NCBI GenBank assembly: GCA_003427395.1
Contig: BFEA01000022.1
Coordinates: 3,062,359-3,085,404 of the forward strand
Source of the DNA: Chara braunii
Lineage: Eukaryota; Streptophyta; Charophyceae; Charales; Characeae
Length of the DNA stretch: 23,046 nt
Direction of reading: 5' to 3'
Part shown: piece after piece, positions 1-7,455 of the stretch
Position numbering within the stretch: position 1 is the stretch's first letter
How the letters are laid out: every line of letters starts with the position of its first letter
Notes under the pieces: generated by a model
Seen by the model: the letters and a program-made list of their open reading frames with translations, nothing else
Databases searched by the model: none
Told to the model about the DNA's origin: nothing
Made by a program: the position numbers and the translations under genes

Positions 1-38
<38 letters not shown>
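1..38. repeat. (GA)n microsatellite at window start
   Basis: Nineteen uninterrupted GA units open the window. The same repeat closes it, which suggests that the assembled piece is bounded by microsatellites. Confidence 0.97.
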
Positions 39-41
<3 letters not shown>

Positions 42-80
42 GAAACAAAAAAAAAAACGCCATCAGCGAGTGTTGCTGTG

Positions 81-101
81 CGCCACGGCGTTGCCGTGGC
101 G
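81..101. repeat. GC-rich perfect hairpin, 9-bp arms
   Basis: CGCCACGGC is followed by a 3-nt spacer and its exact reverse complement. An AT-rich stretch with TATATATAATAATTATT follows at about 112-141. The combination looks like a small foldback; no element family is recognised. Confidence 0.6.
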
Positions 102-649
102 GGGTCCACTTGTATATATAATAATTATTATTTTATTTTTTTGCACGCCCGAATGCCCGGCCAGGCATGAAAACTTCCTAGCTGGATACCATAATGTTTG
201 GGGTTCACCCCCTTTAAAAAAATATAGTTCATGTGTCACACAACCTAAAATTCTCGTAGGTAGATCACCCGGTTTCCGGTCAAATTGATACAACTTGGTA
301 CACTCAGCTGAAGCCATCATTGTTTCTGTTACAATCACTACAATACAATGACATGGCTTTTGCATCCATGTGTCCAGAGGACTGTCCCTCCTTTCCTGAC
401 TCCTGGCACCCTCCAAATCGGACACTATATGTCCATTTTGTGGCCATGGGCGTTGTACTGAATGCATGTTATTTTCTGGTGTCCGTTCTTCCGTCATGTC
501 AGCCTGCAATCAACATGTCACTTGTTGGGAGTGTTCGGAGGGCATGCTCAATGCCAGCCGTCATGACAATTGTTTTACGGAGAATGGTCAGCTAGGTCTG
601 CCATGTCCTGATCCATCCCATCCTTCCAATGTATGTCCTCTCTGTCATC
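102..649. other. unassigned DNA
   Basis: No recognisable coding sequence. Several open frames of 80-150 codons overlap on both strands here, but none has a recognisable domain or convincing composition, so I treat them as chance. Confidence 0.5.
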
Positions 650-667
650 AAGGACAGGCTGATTCTT
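650..667. repeat. target-site duplication, copy 1
   Basis: An 18-bp direct repeat AAGGACAGGCTGATTCTT that recurs at 734-751 with one mismatch (G to A at the ninth base). It lies immediately beyond the poly(T) end of the U6-derived insert, as expected for a duplication made by target-primed reverse transcription. Confidence 0.8.
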
Positions 668-733
668 TTTTTTTTGTTTTTTGTTTGTTTGTTTCCCAGT
701 ATCGCTCCAATTTTTATGGATGTCCCAAAGGGC
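668..733 (-). pseudogene. retroposed U6 snRNA 5' fragment with A-rich tail
   Basis: Read on the minus strand, the insert begins GCCCTTTGGGACATCC and continues ATAAAAATTGGAGCGATAC, which matches the first ~38 nt of U6 snRNA (the 5' stem-loop and the sequence leading to the ACAGAGA box) with a few substitutions. The match stops just at the ACAGAGA box and switches to an A-rich tail of AAAC units and longer A runs (plus-strand T/G tract 668-695). The insert is bracketed by an 18-bp duplication (650-667 and 734-751). Truncation within U6, an A-rich tail and flanking duplications are the classical signs of LINE-mediated retroposition, possibly with template switching from the LINE tail onto U6. 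It cannot make a functional snRNA because the U4/U6 pairing region and the 3' stem are absent. Confidence 0.8.
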
Positions 734-751
734 AAGGACAGACTGATTCTT
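734..751. repeat. target-site duplication, copy 2
   Basis: AAGGACAGACTGATTCTT, partner of 650-667 (17 of 18 identical), abutting the U6 5' end of the insert. Confidence 0.8.
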
Positions 752-1901
752 AAACCTTCTCTTATCCTTTCCTCAGTTTCTTATGCTTTCATCTTCCTTC
801 CAGACTCCTTACTTTCCTTTAGTTTCCCTTTGTTTTCCTTTCCTTTGTCTTGTTTCCATCTTTTCTCTCTGTTTATCTCCTCTACCTTTACTCTGCCTCT
901 TTTTCACAGTGTACAAGTGGGCTGTTATGGTACATGGGTATGCGAGCAGCTCGCGCTCAACTTCATCAACGTGGTGAGCCTTGTACATGAGAGGTACAGT
1001 AAAGGGGGGGCTATAAGAAGACATTGTCAAAAGAACGGTTTCAGTGTGCTCTTCATGTTCGTCTTCTGTGTTTTTATTGTGTGTTTCGCAGACTGTGCTC
1101 TTTTAGTTGATAGGTATGTGACAATACATGGTAGGTATGTCCTGTACTTGTTAGTCTTGACAGTCAGTACCATACAGGCCAGGTTACAGGTCATACCTTG
1201 CATTGTGAAAGGTCGTGCTTTCATCTGGCAGTAAACAGTGCAGGATGCATGTGGGTGCTGTAGGCGAATGTTGGAGTGCGGGACCCAGTTTTACAGCTGC
1301 ATGTGGTGATGCTGCTGCAATGGCAACTTTCATCATTGTGTATCCACCGTGTTGCTCAGCTTCCATTTGTGTATTGTCTTCAGTCACTTGATTGTAACTC
1401 GTTTTTCATGACCAGCTTTTTGTTGTGGTTTTGTGCTCACCAAATCTTGTGCAGGATCCGTGCAGACTGGGGGTTCAGGGAGCTGTCGCAACATGCCAGA
1501 AAGCTGGTGTGAAGGTCTGTAATTCAGCAGAGGTTTTGCTTGCTGACGAGGGGTCAGTGATTCAGCAGAGTTTTTTTTTCTTTCTCTTTCTTTGTGTGTG
1601 TGGGTGTGTGTTGTCATGTTGGCTATGCACAACTCCACAGAAAAGCATGACTGTGTGAGACTGTTTTGAAACGATTTTCACCTTTGCAGTAACAGATGCA
1701 GACCCCAGGGCTCGATCCCTAGACCTTACCTCACCCATGTACAGTACTAGGTAGACCCGTGTGTGTTTTGAACCCGTGACCTGTGTTTTGGTAGCCGACT
1801 GTTGTCTATCATAGGTCTGTGTAGTTGTCGGGTCTTGAACTGTAGGTCTGTCGAGTAGAGGTCATGGCTGTGTAGGGGTCGTAGTTTTTGCAACTCAGAA
1901 A
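752..1901. other. unassigned DNA with pyrimidine-rich stretch
   Basis: Positions 755-910 are strongly C/T-rich on the plus strand, which creates open frames rich in Ser, Phe and Leu (for example across 629-1234) that look compositional, not coding. A T-rich/TG-rich tract lies at about 1569-1609. Between 1700 and 1790 there are two short sequences resembling the B box of RNA polymerase III promoters (see findings). No gene is recognised. Confidence 0.5.
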
Positions 1902-1961
1902 GGTCAAGGTTGTAGCTGCTACAGTCCTGAATGGTCAAGGTCGTAGCTGCTACAGTCCCAA
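1902..1961. repeat. 31-bp direct repeat, two copies
   Basis: GGTCAAGGTTGTAGCTGCTA starts at 1902 and GGTCAAGGTCGTAGCTGCTA at 1933, followed in both by CAGTCC. The period is 31 bp with very few differences, indicating a recent small tandem duplication. Confidence 0.85.
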
Positions 1962-2369
1962 AAGGCCAAGTCCACAGACTTCCGGAAGGTCCGGAACTGG
2001 CCTTTCGAGTGTTGCTCACGTTAGACCAGAGGCAAGTGGGCAAGTGGGTAGTCCAACTTTGCTTACTCAGCAGTACCCAGTCCCAGTCTCACTTTGTCCA
2101 GTCAGCAAATACCATGTGGGACTTTGTGCACCATGGGCCCAGTGGAAAGGCGCAGACCAGCGACCAACAGAAGTATAAATCAAGAGGCAGCGTCCAGCCA
2201 TTCATTCATTCTGCGTGAGCCATGCGGAAGCACTGCCCAGGCGTCTTGTGCGAGGTGGTCTGCAGATGCCCGAAGTTGAAGTGGGCTACGAGGGAGATAG
2301 AGCAGCCATTGCTGCTAGAGTCAGTGTTAGACGACGGCCATAGCCGCCATAGCCTAGAGTTAGTTTCCA

Positions 2370-2391
2370 GTGTGTGTGTGTGTGTGTGTGG
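2370..2391. repeat. (TG)n microsatellite
   Basis: Ten or more uninterrupted TG units. Confidence 0.95.
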
Positions 2392-2806
2392 GTACGGTAC
2401 AGAGTGAGAGTGCGTGGGATATCCAGGGAGACCCAGTGTGGTGTGCGTGTGAACAGTTGTTGTGAATACAGTGTCGGAAGTGAGATGTGTAGGCGCTCAG
2501 GCGCCATAGCCAAAGCGAGTTTGTATCCGAACTGTGTTCTCGGCTTGAATATCTCTGAGCTTGGTGTGGGCGCCTAGCGCCAGTGTGGTTGGCCATCCGT
2601 TAGCATGCATGCTGAACGAAGAAGAAGGCGAGACTGATTGAATTGGTATCTGACCAGGTTTCCGCTGTTCCACGCACCATCGCCATTGTCAACAGGAAAG
2701 AGGTGCACGCCAGTTGGGCGCCATAGCAGCAGCTGCGCTGTTGAAGAAGCAGGGTCCGCCATAGCTGCGCCGCTGGAGGGAGACACCGCACACCTCCAAA
2801 GACAAC

Positions 2807-2809
<3 letters not shown>

Positions 2810-2877
<68 letters not shown>
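2810..2877. repeat. (GA)n microsatellite ending at an N
   Basis: About 34 GA units terminating at the ambiguous base 2878. Confidence 0.97.
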
Positions 2878-2974
2878 NCAGTTGGGCGCCATAGCAGCAG
2901 CTGCGCTGTTGAAGAAGAGAGAGAGAGAGTAGCTGGAGCGCTAGAGGGAGACACAGAACGCCTCCGAAGACAAC

Positions 2975-2977
<3 letters not shown>

Positions 2978-3047
<70 letters not shown>
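2978..3047. repeat. (GA)n microsatellite
   Basis: About 35 GA units at the end of the second duplicate. The sequence after it (3048-3180) remains purine-rich. Confidence 0.97.
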
Positions 3048-3048
<1 letters not shown>

Positions 3049-3218
3049 GAAGAGGAAAGAGAAGCCATAGCCGAAGAAGAGAAGGAGAGACTAAGAGGAG
3101 AGAGAAGCCATAGCTGGGGGTGAAGGAAGAAAAAAGTAAGAAAGAAGGAAGGAGGGAGGAGGAGGAAATCGAAGGTTGGTGGAGAGAAAGGGGTCGGCAG
3201 CCATAGCCAAGTTGAGCG

Positions 3219-3410
3219 TTGACCAAGGTGTTGACCGGAGAGTTGACCAGGGTTGAGTTGACAAGGGTTGACCGAGGTGTTGACAAGGGAGCTGACCGAG
3301 GTTGACCGAAGTGTTGACTAGGGGGTTGACCGGCATTGACCAAGGCGTTGACCGGGAAGTTGACCAGTGTTGACCAGCGTTGACCGGAGCTGTTGACCAC
3401 GAAATTGACC
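3219..3410 (+). repeat. TTGAC(C) array, W-box-like minisatellite
   Basis: The core TTGAC occurs at 3219, 3231, 3243, 3258, 3268, 3280, 3302, 3314, 3326, 3336, 3348, 3360, 3370, 3380, 3393 and 3405, with one CTGACC at 3292. Thirteen of the sixteen are TTGACC; the others are TTGACA (3258, 3280) or TTGACT (3314). Spacing is nearly always 10-12 bp, about one helical turn, while the intervening bases vary. TTGAC[C/T] is the known core bound by WRKY transcription factors of green plants. The array is either a degenerate 10-12 bp minisatellite or a binding-site cluster. It lies about 0.7 kb upstream of the gag start of the Ty3/gypsy element, so it could belong to its LTR or leader; no LTR boundary was identified. 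Confidence 0.75.
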
Positions 3411-4111
3411 AAGCTGGAGTTTGTATACTCTCGCCAAGCCTTCGGCCTATCCCCTCGCCCTATGGATGTGCGCTCACCCCATGGTATTTGTTGAGTCTGT
3501 ATGTCTCTTCTTTCTGCATTGAGTCTCTTCTCTCCAGGTGATAGGAACTCCGTGTATGAGGTCGTAGAGCTGTGTTGACCAAACTCACACAGGCTGAGTA
3601 GGGCTTAAGTTCATGTCTGACGACTGACTGTCCCGGAGGACAAACCCTCCCAAGGACTGGTACAGACCGGCGGGCTGCTCAGTGTGGCATGGTAGGCGCA
3701 AAATCCGAGCTCTGGGCTGGACAACCAGTTGTCTAAGAGGACTTGCTGATCGCATCGTCCTGTTTGTGACGTTAAAGAATTCCTAAGGAGTTATGGGGGA
3801 TCTCCTTAAATGGCTCCTCATCAGCATTGAAGTCCTGTAGTGACAGCCATAGCTATAGGTCAGGCTAGAGACCCTAGTTGACAAGGTTCTGAACCGGAGT
3901 GAAAGCCAGGTGGGTTGACCGCAGGTGCAGGGCATCTGGGTTGAGGTTTGTAAAGGACAGTGGTGGCGAAAGCTTTCGTCGGCTGTGGTAACCTGGCTGG
4001 AGCAAAAGGGAGGACTCTGTGGTCCTTAGAGAGTCGGTTAGTTAGTTAGTCGGTGGGTGGAGGTCTAAGTGGTGAGGAGTGGAACTGTCACTCGGTTGTG
4101 CATCTTTCACC
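3411..4111 (+). other. presumed leader or LTR region of the Ty3/gypsy element
   Basis: No gene. The stretch separates the TTGAC array from the gag start and probably holds part of the 5' LTR and primer-binding site. I could not find a convincing LTR end or a match to the common initiator-tRNA primer site. It contains further isolated TTGACC/TTGACA words (about 3575, 3878, 3913), a 12-bp palindrome CGAAAGCTTTCG (3967-3978) and a short GTTA repeat near 4036. Confidence 0.4.
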
Positions 4112-6367
4112 ATGGTGGACACGCGTACCAGTAAGAATACCATCCCGTACACCAAAGCTCGGGAAGAGCAAGCCGCCGCCGTATTAAAAGAGAGAAAAGA
4201 GAAGGAGACCAAGAAAGAGTTGATCAAGCAGGCTAAGAAGTTGGCCTCACTGGAGAAGCAGGTGACGAAGAAAAAGAAAGTTGCAAGAGGAGATGGAGAA
4301 GTTGCAAAGAGAAGAAGAAGAAAAGTTAGAGGCGGTAGAAGAAGAGGAAGTGGAAGTGGAGGAGGAAGTCCCCTTGGAGAGAAAGAGTAGAAAAGAAACT
4401 GGGGAGTCAAGCGGCACGAAGATGGAGGATCAATGGATGGAGAAAAAGATTTCAGAGTGGGTCGCGAATCTGTTGTTGGGAGAAACAAAAGAGTCGATGA
4501 TGTACGTTCCCAGAGCAGAACATGAGGCGGTGATAAGAGTTGGACACAGAGGAGGATCCTCTACGCCGCCAAACAATCGAAGACGAAAAGTTGGAGTGGA
4601 AGCTGCACCTCACCAGAGAGAAGAAGCAGCGACTGGAGGTAGCAGGTAAGATGGAGAAGGAATTGAGGGGGATAAGTGAGCAACGAAAGGAGATGGAAAG
4701 CCAGGCAAAGTTGTTGGGGAAAATGGATGTTATGGTACGAAGATGGAAGTGAAGGAGGAAGTCCCCTTGGAGAGAAAGAGTAGAAGAGAAGCTGGGGAGT
4801 CAAGCGAGACGAAGATGGAGGATCAATGGATGGAGAAAAAGATTTCAGAGTGGGTTGCGAATCTGTTGCTGGGAGAAACAGAAGAGTCGATGATGTATGT
4901 TCCCAGAGCAGAACAAGAGGCGGTGATAAGAGTTGGACGCAGAGGAGGATCCTCTACGCCGCCAAACAATCGAAGACGAAAAGAAGTTGGAGTGGAAGTT
5001 GCACCTCACCAGAGAGAAGAAGCAACTGGAGGTAGCAGGTAAAATGGAGAAGAAATTGAGGGGGATAAGTGAGCAACGAAAGGAGATGGAAAGCCAGGCA
5101 AAGTTGTTGGGGAAAATGGATGTTATGGCTAGGAATATAGATCTCCTAGCAAAGGCCCAACAGGAACAGTACCAGTTTGTGAGGGGCCAGGATATAGCAT
5201 TACAATCCATACGCCTGGGATTCAGACAATTTGCACGCGAGATGATGTTGCACGTGGGCACAGAGATGAAAGCGAGACTAGAAAATACGGAGCGATTATG
5301 CACAGGCGCCATAGAAGGCGCAAAGCTTGCCGCTCCAAAGGAGGAAGCTCACACCCGTAGAGAGCCAGTTAAGGTGAAATTTCTTGATTCCTACAGTGGG
5401 AAGAAGGAAGAGAACTTCGATAACTGGGAGGCGAACATTAATTCGTACGTCCACCTACAAAAGATCATACATGAGGAACAGGTCCTCATCGCTGTCCACG
5501 CCCTCAAAGACGAAGCGTCTAGCTTCGCCAGATCGCTTGCTCGCACTGCTCAACGTGATAATAATATGGTAGGATATTCCAAGGTCACCCCCTTCCTGAA
5601 TTCTTCAGGTTGCTTCGTGAAAGATTTGCGGATGCCACTCGGGCCGTAGGGCCTCCAGCAAGCTACAAACCATCCACTCTCGCTAGTGGAAGAGTGCCAG
5701 GGCACTCGAGGGAGTAATGGACGAGTTAGTTGCTGTCCCTGGCCATGGGGTCACTGAGACCCAATTAGTTCAGTTGTTCTACCATGCCATGTCCGATGCC
5801 TTGGGCGGGCACTCATTCGAAATGAGCAAACAGCCCACCATGACCTAGGATACATTGAGTAGGGAGGTGGTGACGTTCGAAGCCTTGTCCATGCCAGCAT
5901 CTGCTTTCTGGCACAAAGATTTGGACAAGGGGCAAAAATGGAATGGCCGTACCATCTCTGGCCAAGTCAGGGCCAAGGATCATTTGATCCTTACTTTAGA
6001 TGAGGGTGGTATGGAGGAGGTCCCCTACAACCAGATTGAGTGGGGCCTAGAGGAGGGGGACAGTGGCAATGGTCAGGGGAGGACCTATGCTGCTGTCGCG
6101 GCTGGAGGGAGGCCGCAAGGAAGAGGAAGAGGCCAGGGCCAAGGGGGTCGGGCCTTTGGTGGTCGAGGACAGGGTGCTCAGGGGGTTGGTGGCAGAGGAA
6201 ACCGCCAAGAAGGAGGTAGGGGTCAAGGTCCCCCCCAAAATCGTCCTCGCTCTAATCGATCACCTCCCAGGAGGGGTGAATGGCCCCTTGCTCTATCGCA
6301 AGGCAAACCTTGGGAAGAGCAGGGTTTGGAACATACTGTATGGCAGAAGAGAATAGACCAGGATTAG
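4112..6367 (+). pseudogene. gag: gag polyprotein remnant
   Basis: Gag packages element RNA into virus-like particles. The start ATG at 4112 lies in CACCATGG, a strong eukaryotic context, and opens MVDTRTSKNTIPYTK followed by a Lys/Glu-rich coiled-coil region. The frame shifts near 4275-4290 into an acidic segment, again near 4540 (and near 4930 in the duplicate), and then runs open to about 5595. The segment from 5369, with FLDSYSGKKEENFDNW and SYVHLQKIIHEEQVLIA, looks like a retrotransposon capsid domain. A short C-run near 5586-5590 appears to have lost one base. The next frame carries a stop near 5675 and another near 5847, then the C-terminal part (5855-6367) ending in an Arg/Gly-rich RNA-binding-like tail (about 6110-6225). 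No modern product is expected. Confidence 0.85.
4346..5128 (+). repeat. 393-bp tandem duplication inside gag
   Basis: About 4346-4735 and 4739-5128 are near-identical with an offset of exactly 393 bp (131 codons). Both begin near the segment encoding EVPLERKSR and end in KLLGKMDVM. They differ by scattered substitutions and two compensating 3-bp indels (GAA gained near 4983, CGA lost near 5021). Both copies carry the same frame break after the codons for VIRVG. Confidence 0.92.
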
Positions 6368-6423
6368 TGTATTTACTGTGGTGATCCGGGCCCCAAATAG
6401 AGCAGCCCGACAAGCAAAATGCA
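6364..6423 (+). pseudogene. degenerate gag zinc knuckle
   Basis: In the gag frame just beyond the stop at 6365 the translation reads CIYCGDPGPK, then a stop and SSPTSK. The CX2C half of a CCHC knuckle is kept, the expected His is Pro, and no final Cys is present at the normal distance. This is a nucleic-acid-binding finger in decay. Confidence 0.55.
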
Positions 6424-6462
6424 ACTGCCGGTAGGGGTCGCAACTGCCCATACCCCTAGACC

Positions 6463-7282
6463 ATGCAGAGAAGAGTCCGCGCACCACAGAGAAACTCCCA
6501 AACCACATGTGTTTATGGCAGAGGTTGCTGGCCAGTGCCTTGCGTTAGGGTCGCTCTAGGCAGTTCCTTCACAGGCGAGGCAAAAGAGTTGAAGGAGAGG
6601 ATGCCTGTCTGGGCCAAGATGAAGACAAATGGGAAAGGACAGCTAGTATTAGTAGAAATAGAGGTCTCCAGAGGCAGGGTAGGGGCCCTCATAGATAGTG
6701 GGGCCACCCGTAGCTATATCAGTCGTAAAGCGTTGCAAAGGTTAAGGCTGAACTTAAAGGTCCGAAAGTTAGAGGAACCTATAGTCAGCATCCTCGCCAA
6801 TAATCGCATGATGTGAGTCGAGGATTATGTCGAGGGAATCCAGGCATACGTCCGCCTAGAGAAAGATGGGAAGATAGAGAGTTTTTTATTCCTCGACTCT
6901 CCTTGTCGAGGACAATCTCCCGTTTGATATAGTCCTAGGAATAGACTGGGAAGAGGCAGCAGGGGCCACACTCCATTTGAGAGAGCATGAGTGTAGGCTC
7001 TCTAACCCGTCAGGTGAAGTTAAGACTGCTCGCCTGTTTCATGTGTCAGGGATAGATAACCCCTTAGCACATTGCCGCCTCAACGCTCTTGCATTCGCAA
7101 GGTTAGTGAAGAAAGAGCAGCTAGAAAAACAGGCTTTTATAGCCTATGCTAGGTCAGTCACTGAGCCTAAACATCAGGATTCGATCGACGCTGCATTACC
7201 AAGTTGCTGGGAGAATATGCAAATTTGTCTGAGCCGCCTACAGGAGTGGTGTCGCGACCAATCCAGCATCGCATTGAGATAG
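6463..7282 (+). pseudogene. retroelement aspartic protease remnant
   Basis: The protease that would process the polyprotein is visible from about 6600. ALIDSGATRSYIS contains the catalytic Asp-Ser-Gly-Ala motif IDSGAT (6691-6708), preceded by a beta-strand-like VEIEV. The frame stops at 6814-6816 (TGA) after NNRMM, continues in the same frame as VEDYVEGIQAYVRL, then needs a frame change near 6895-6905 to reach PFDIVLGIDW (6920-6949), which corresponds to the ILGMDW-type motif that closes Ty3/gypsy proteases. The following linker (6977 onward) reads to about 7190 before another frame change into RT. Confidence 0.8.
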
Positions 7283-7455
7283 AGTCAGACAGTAGGACTC
7301 CTAAGCGAGCTGTCTATAGAATGTCACCAAGGGAGTTAGAGGAGTTGCGCAAGCAGTTAGACGAGCTCCTCAAAAAGGGTTGGATTATGCCCGGTTCATC
7401 TCCGTTTGGAGCACCTCTTCTGTTTGTACCCAAGAAGGAGGGAGAGCTTAGAATG
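7204..7455 (+). pseudogene. reverse transcriptase, N-terminal fragment
   Basis: In the frame from about 7195, the translation LLGEYANLSEPPTGVVSRP leads into YRMSPRELEELRKQLDELL and GWIMPGSSPFGAPLLFVPKK. These are the fingers-region motifs that open Ty3/gypsy reverse transcriptase, upstream of the catalytic centre. Family members continue after GELRM with a conserved CIDYR-like segment; here the sequence instead changes to unrelated residues after 7455. The catalytic YxDD box, RNase H and integrase are absent from the window. Confidence 0.85.

Larger units (their letters stand above)
2711..3047. repeat. 168-bp tandem duplication carrying (GA)n
   Basis: Copy 1 begins at 2711 and copy 2 at 2879, both with CAGTTGGGCGCCATAGCAGC. 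Each runs through a conserved segment ending in CAACGACGAGAG and then into a long (GA)n tract. The copies differ in the middle (about 2749-2775 against 2917-2943), so they are not identical reads. A single N at 2878 sits exactly at the junction, so imperfect assembly across the microsatellite is an alternative explanation. Confidence 0.8.
2337..3853. repeat. zone of recurring GCCATAGC words
   Basis: The 8-mer GCCATAGC occurs on the plus strand at 2337, 2346, 2503, 2720, 2758, 2888, 3064, 3107, 3200 and 3846. Two of the copies (2720 and 2888) are explained by the 168-bp duplication; the others have different flanks. A random 8-mer is expected far less than once in 1.5 kb. It may be a relic of a diverged short repeat or a motif of the leader of the neighbouring retroelement. 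Confidence 0.6.
4112..7455 (+). mobile_element. degenerate Ty3/gypsy-type LTR retrotransposon interior
   Basis: Order on the plus strand is gag with coiled coil, capsid-like segment, RGG-rich basic tail, zinc-knuckle remnant, aspartic protease with IDSGAT, and the N-terminal part of reverse transcriptase. The gag-protease-RT order and the RT text (YRMSP, then SPFGAPLLFVPKKEGELRM) fit Ty3/gypsy elements. At least six frame changes and several internal stops show it is dead. It stops abruptly after the RT codon at 7453-7455; the rest of RT, RNase H and integrase are not seen in the window, and no LTR pair was found. It is therefore truncated or interrupted by the DNA that follows. Confidence 0.88.

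Noticed and set aside
629-1234. 201-codon plus-strand open frame
   Set aside because: It runs through the T/G tail and U6-derived insert and a pyrimidine-rich stretch; Phe/Ser/Leu-rich text with no domain.
3219-3410. CRISPR-like array
   Set aside because: The repeat core is only 5-6 bp with 10-12 bp period, and the context is eukaryotic retroelements; no CRISPR repeat or cas gene.
2600-3412. 270-codon minus-strand open frame and the matching plus-strand frame 2638-3123
   Set aside because: They translate (GA)n as Ser-Leu or Arg-Glu runs and the TTGAC array as a repetitive peptide, and cross an N. Open by composition, not a gene.
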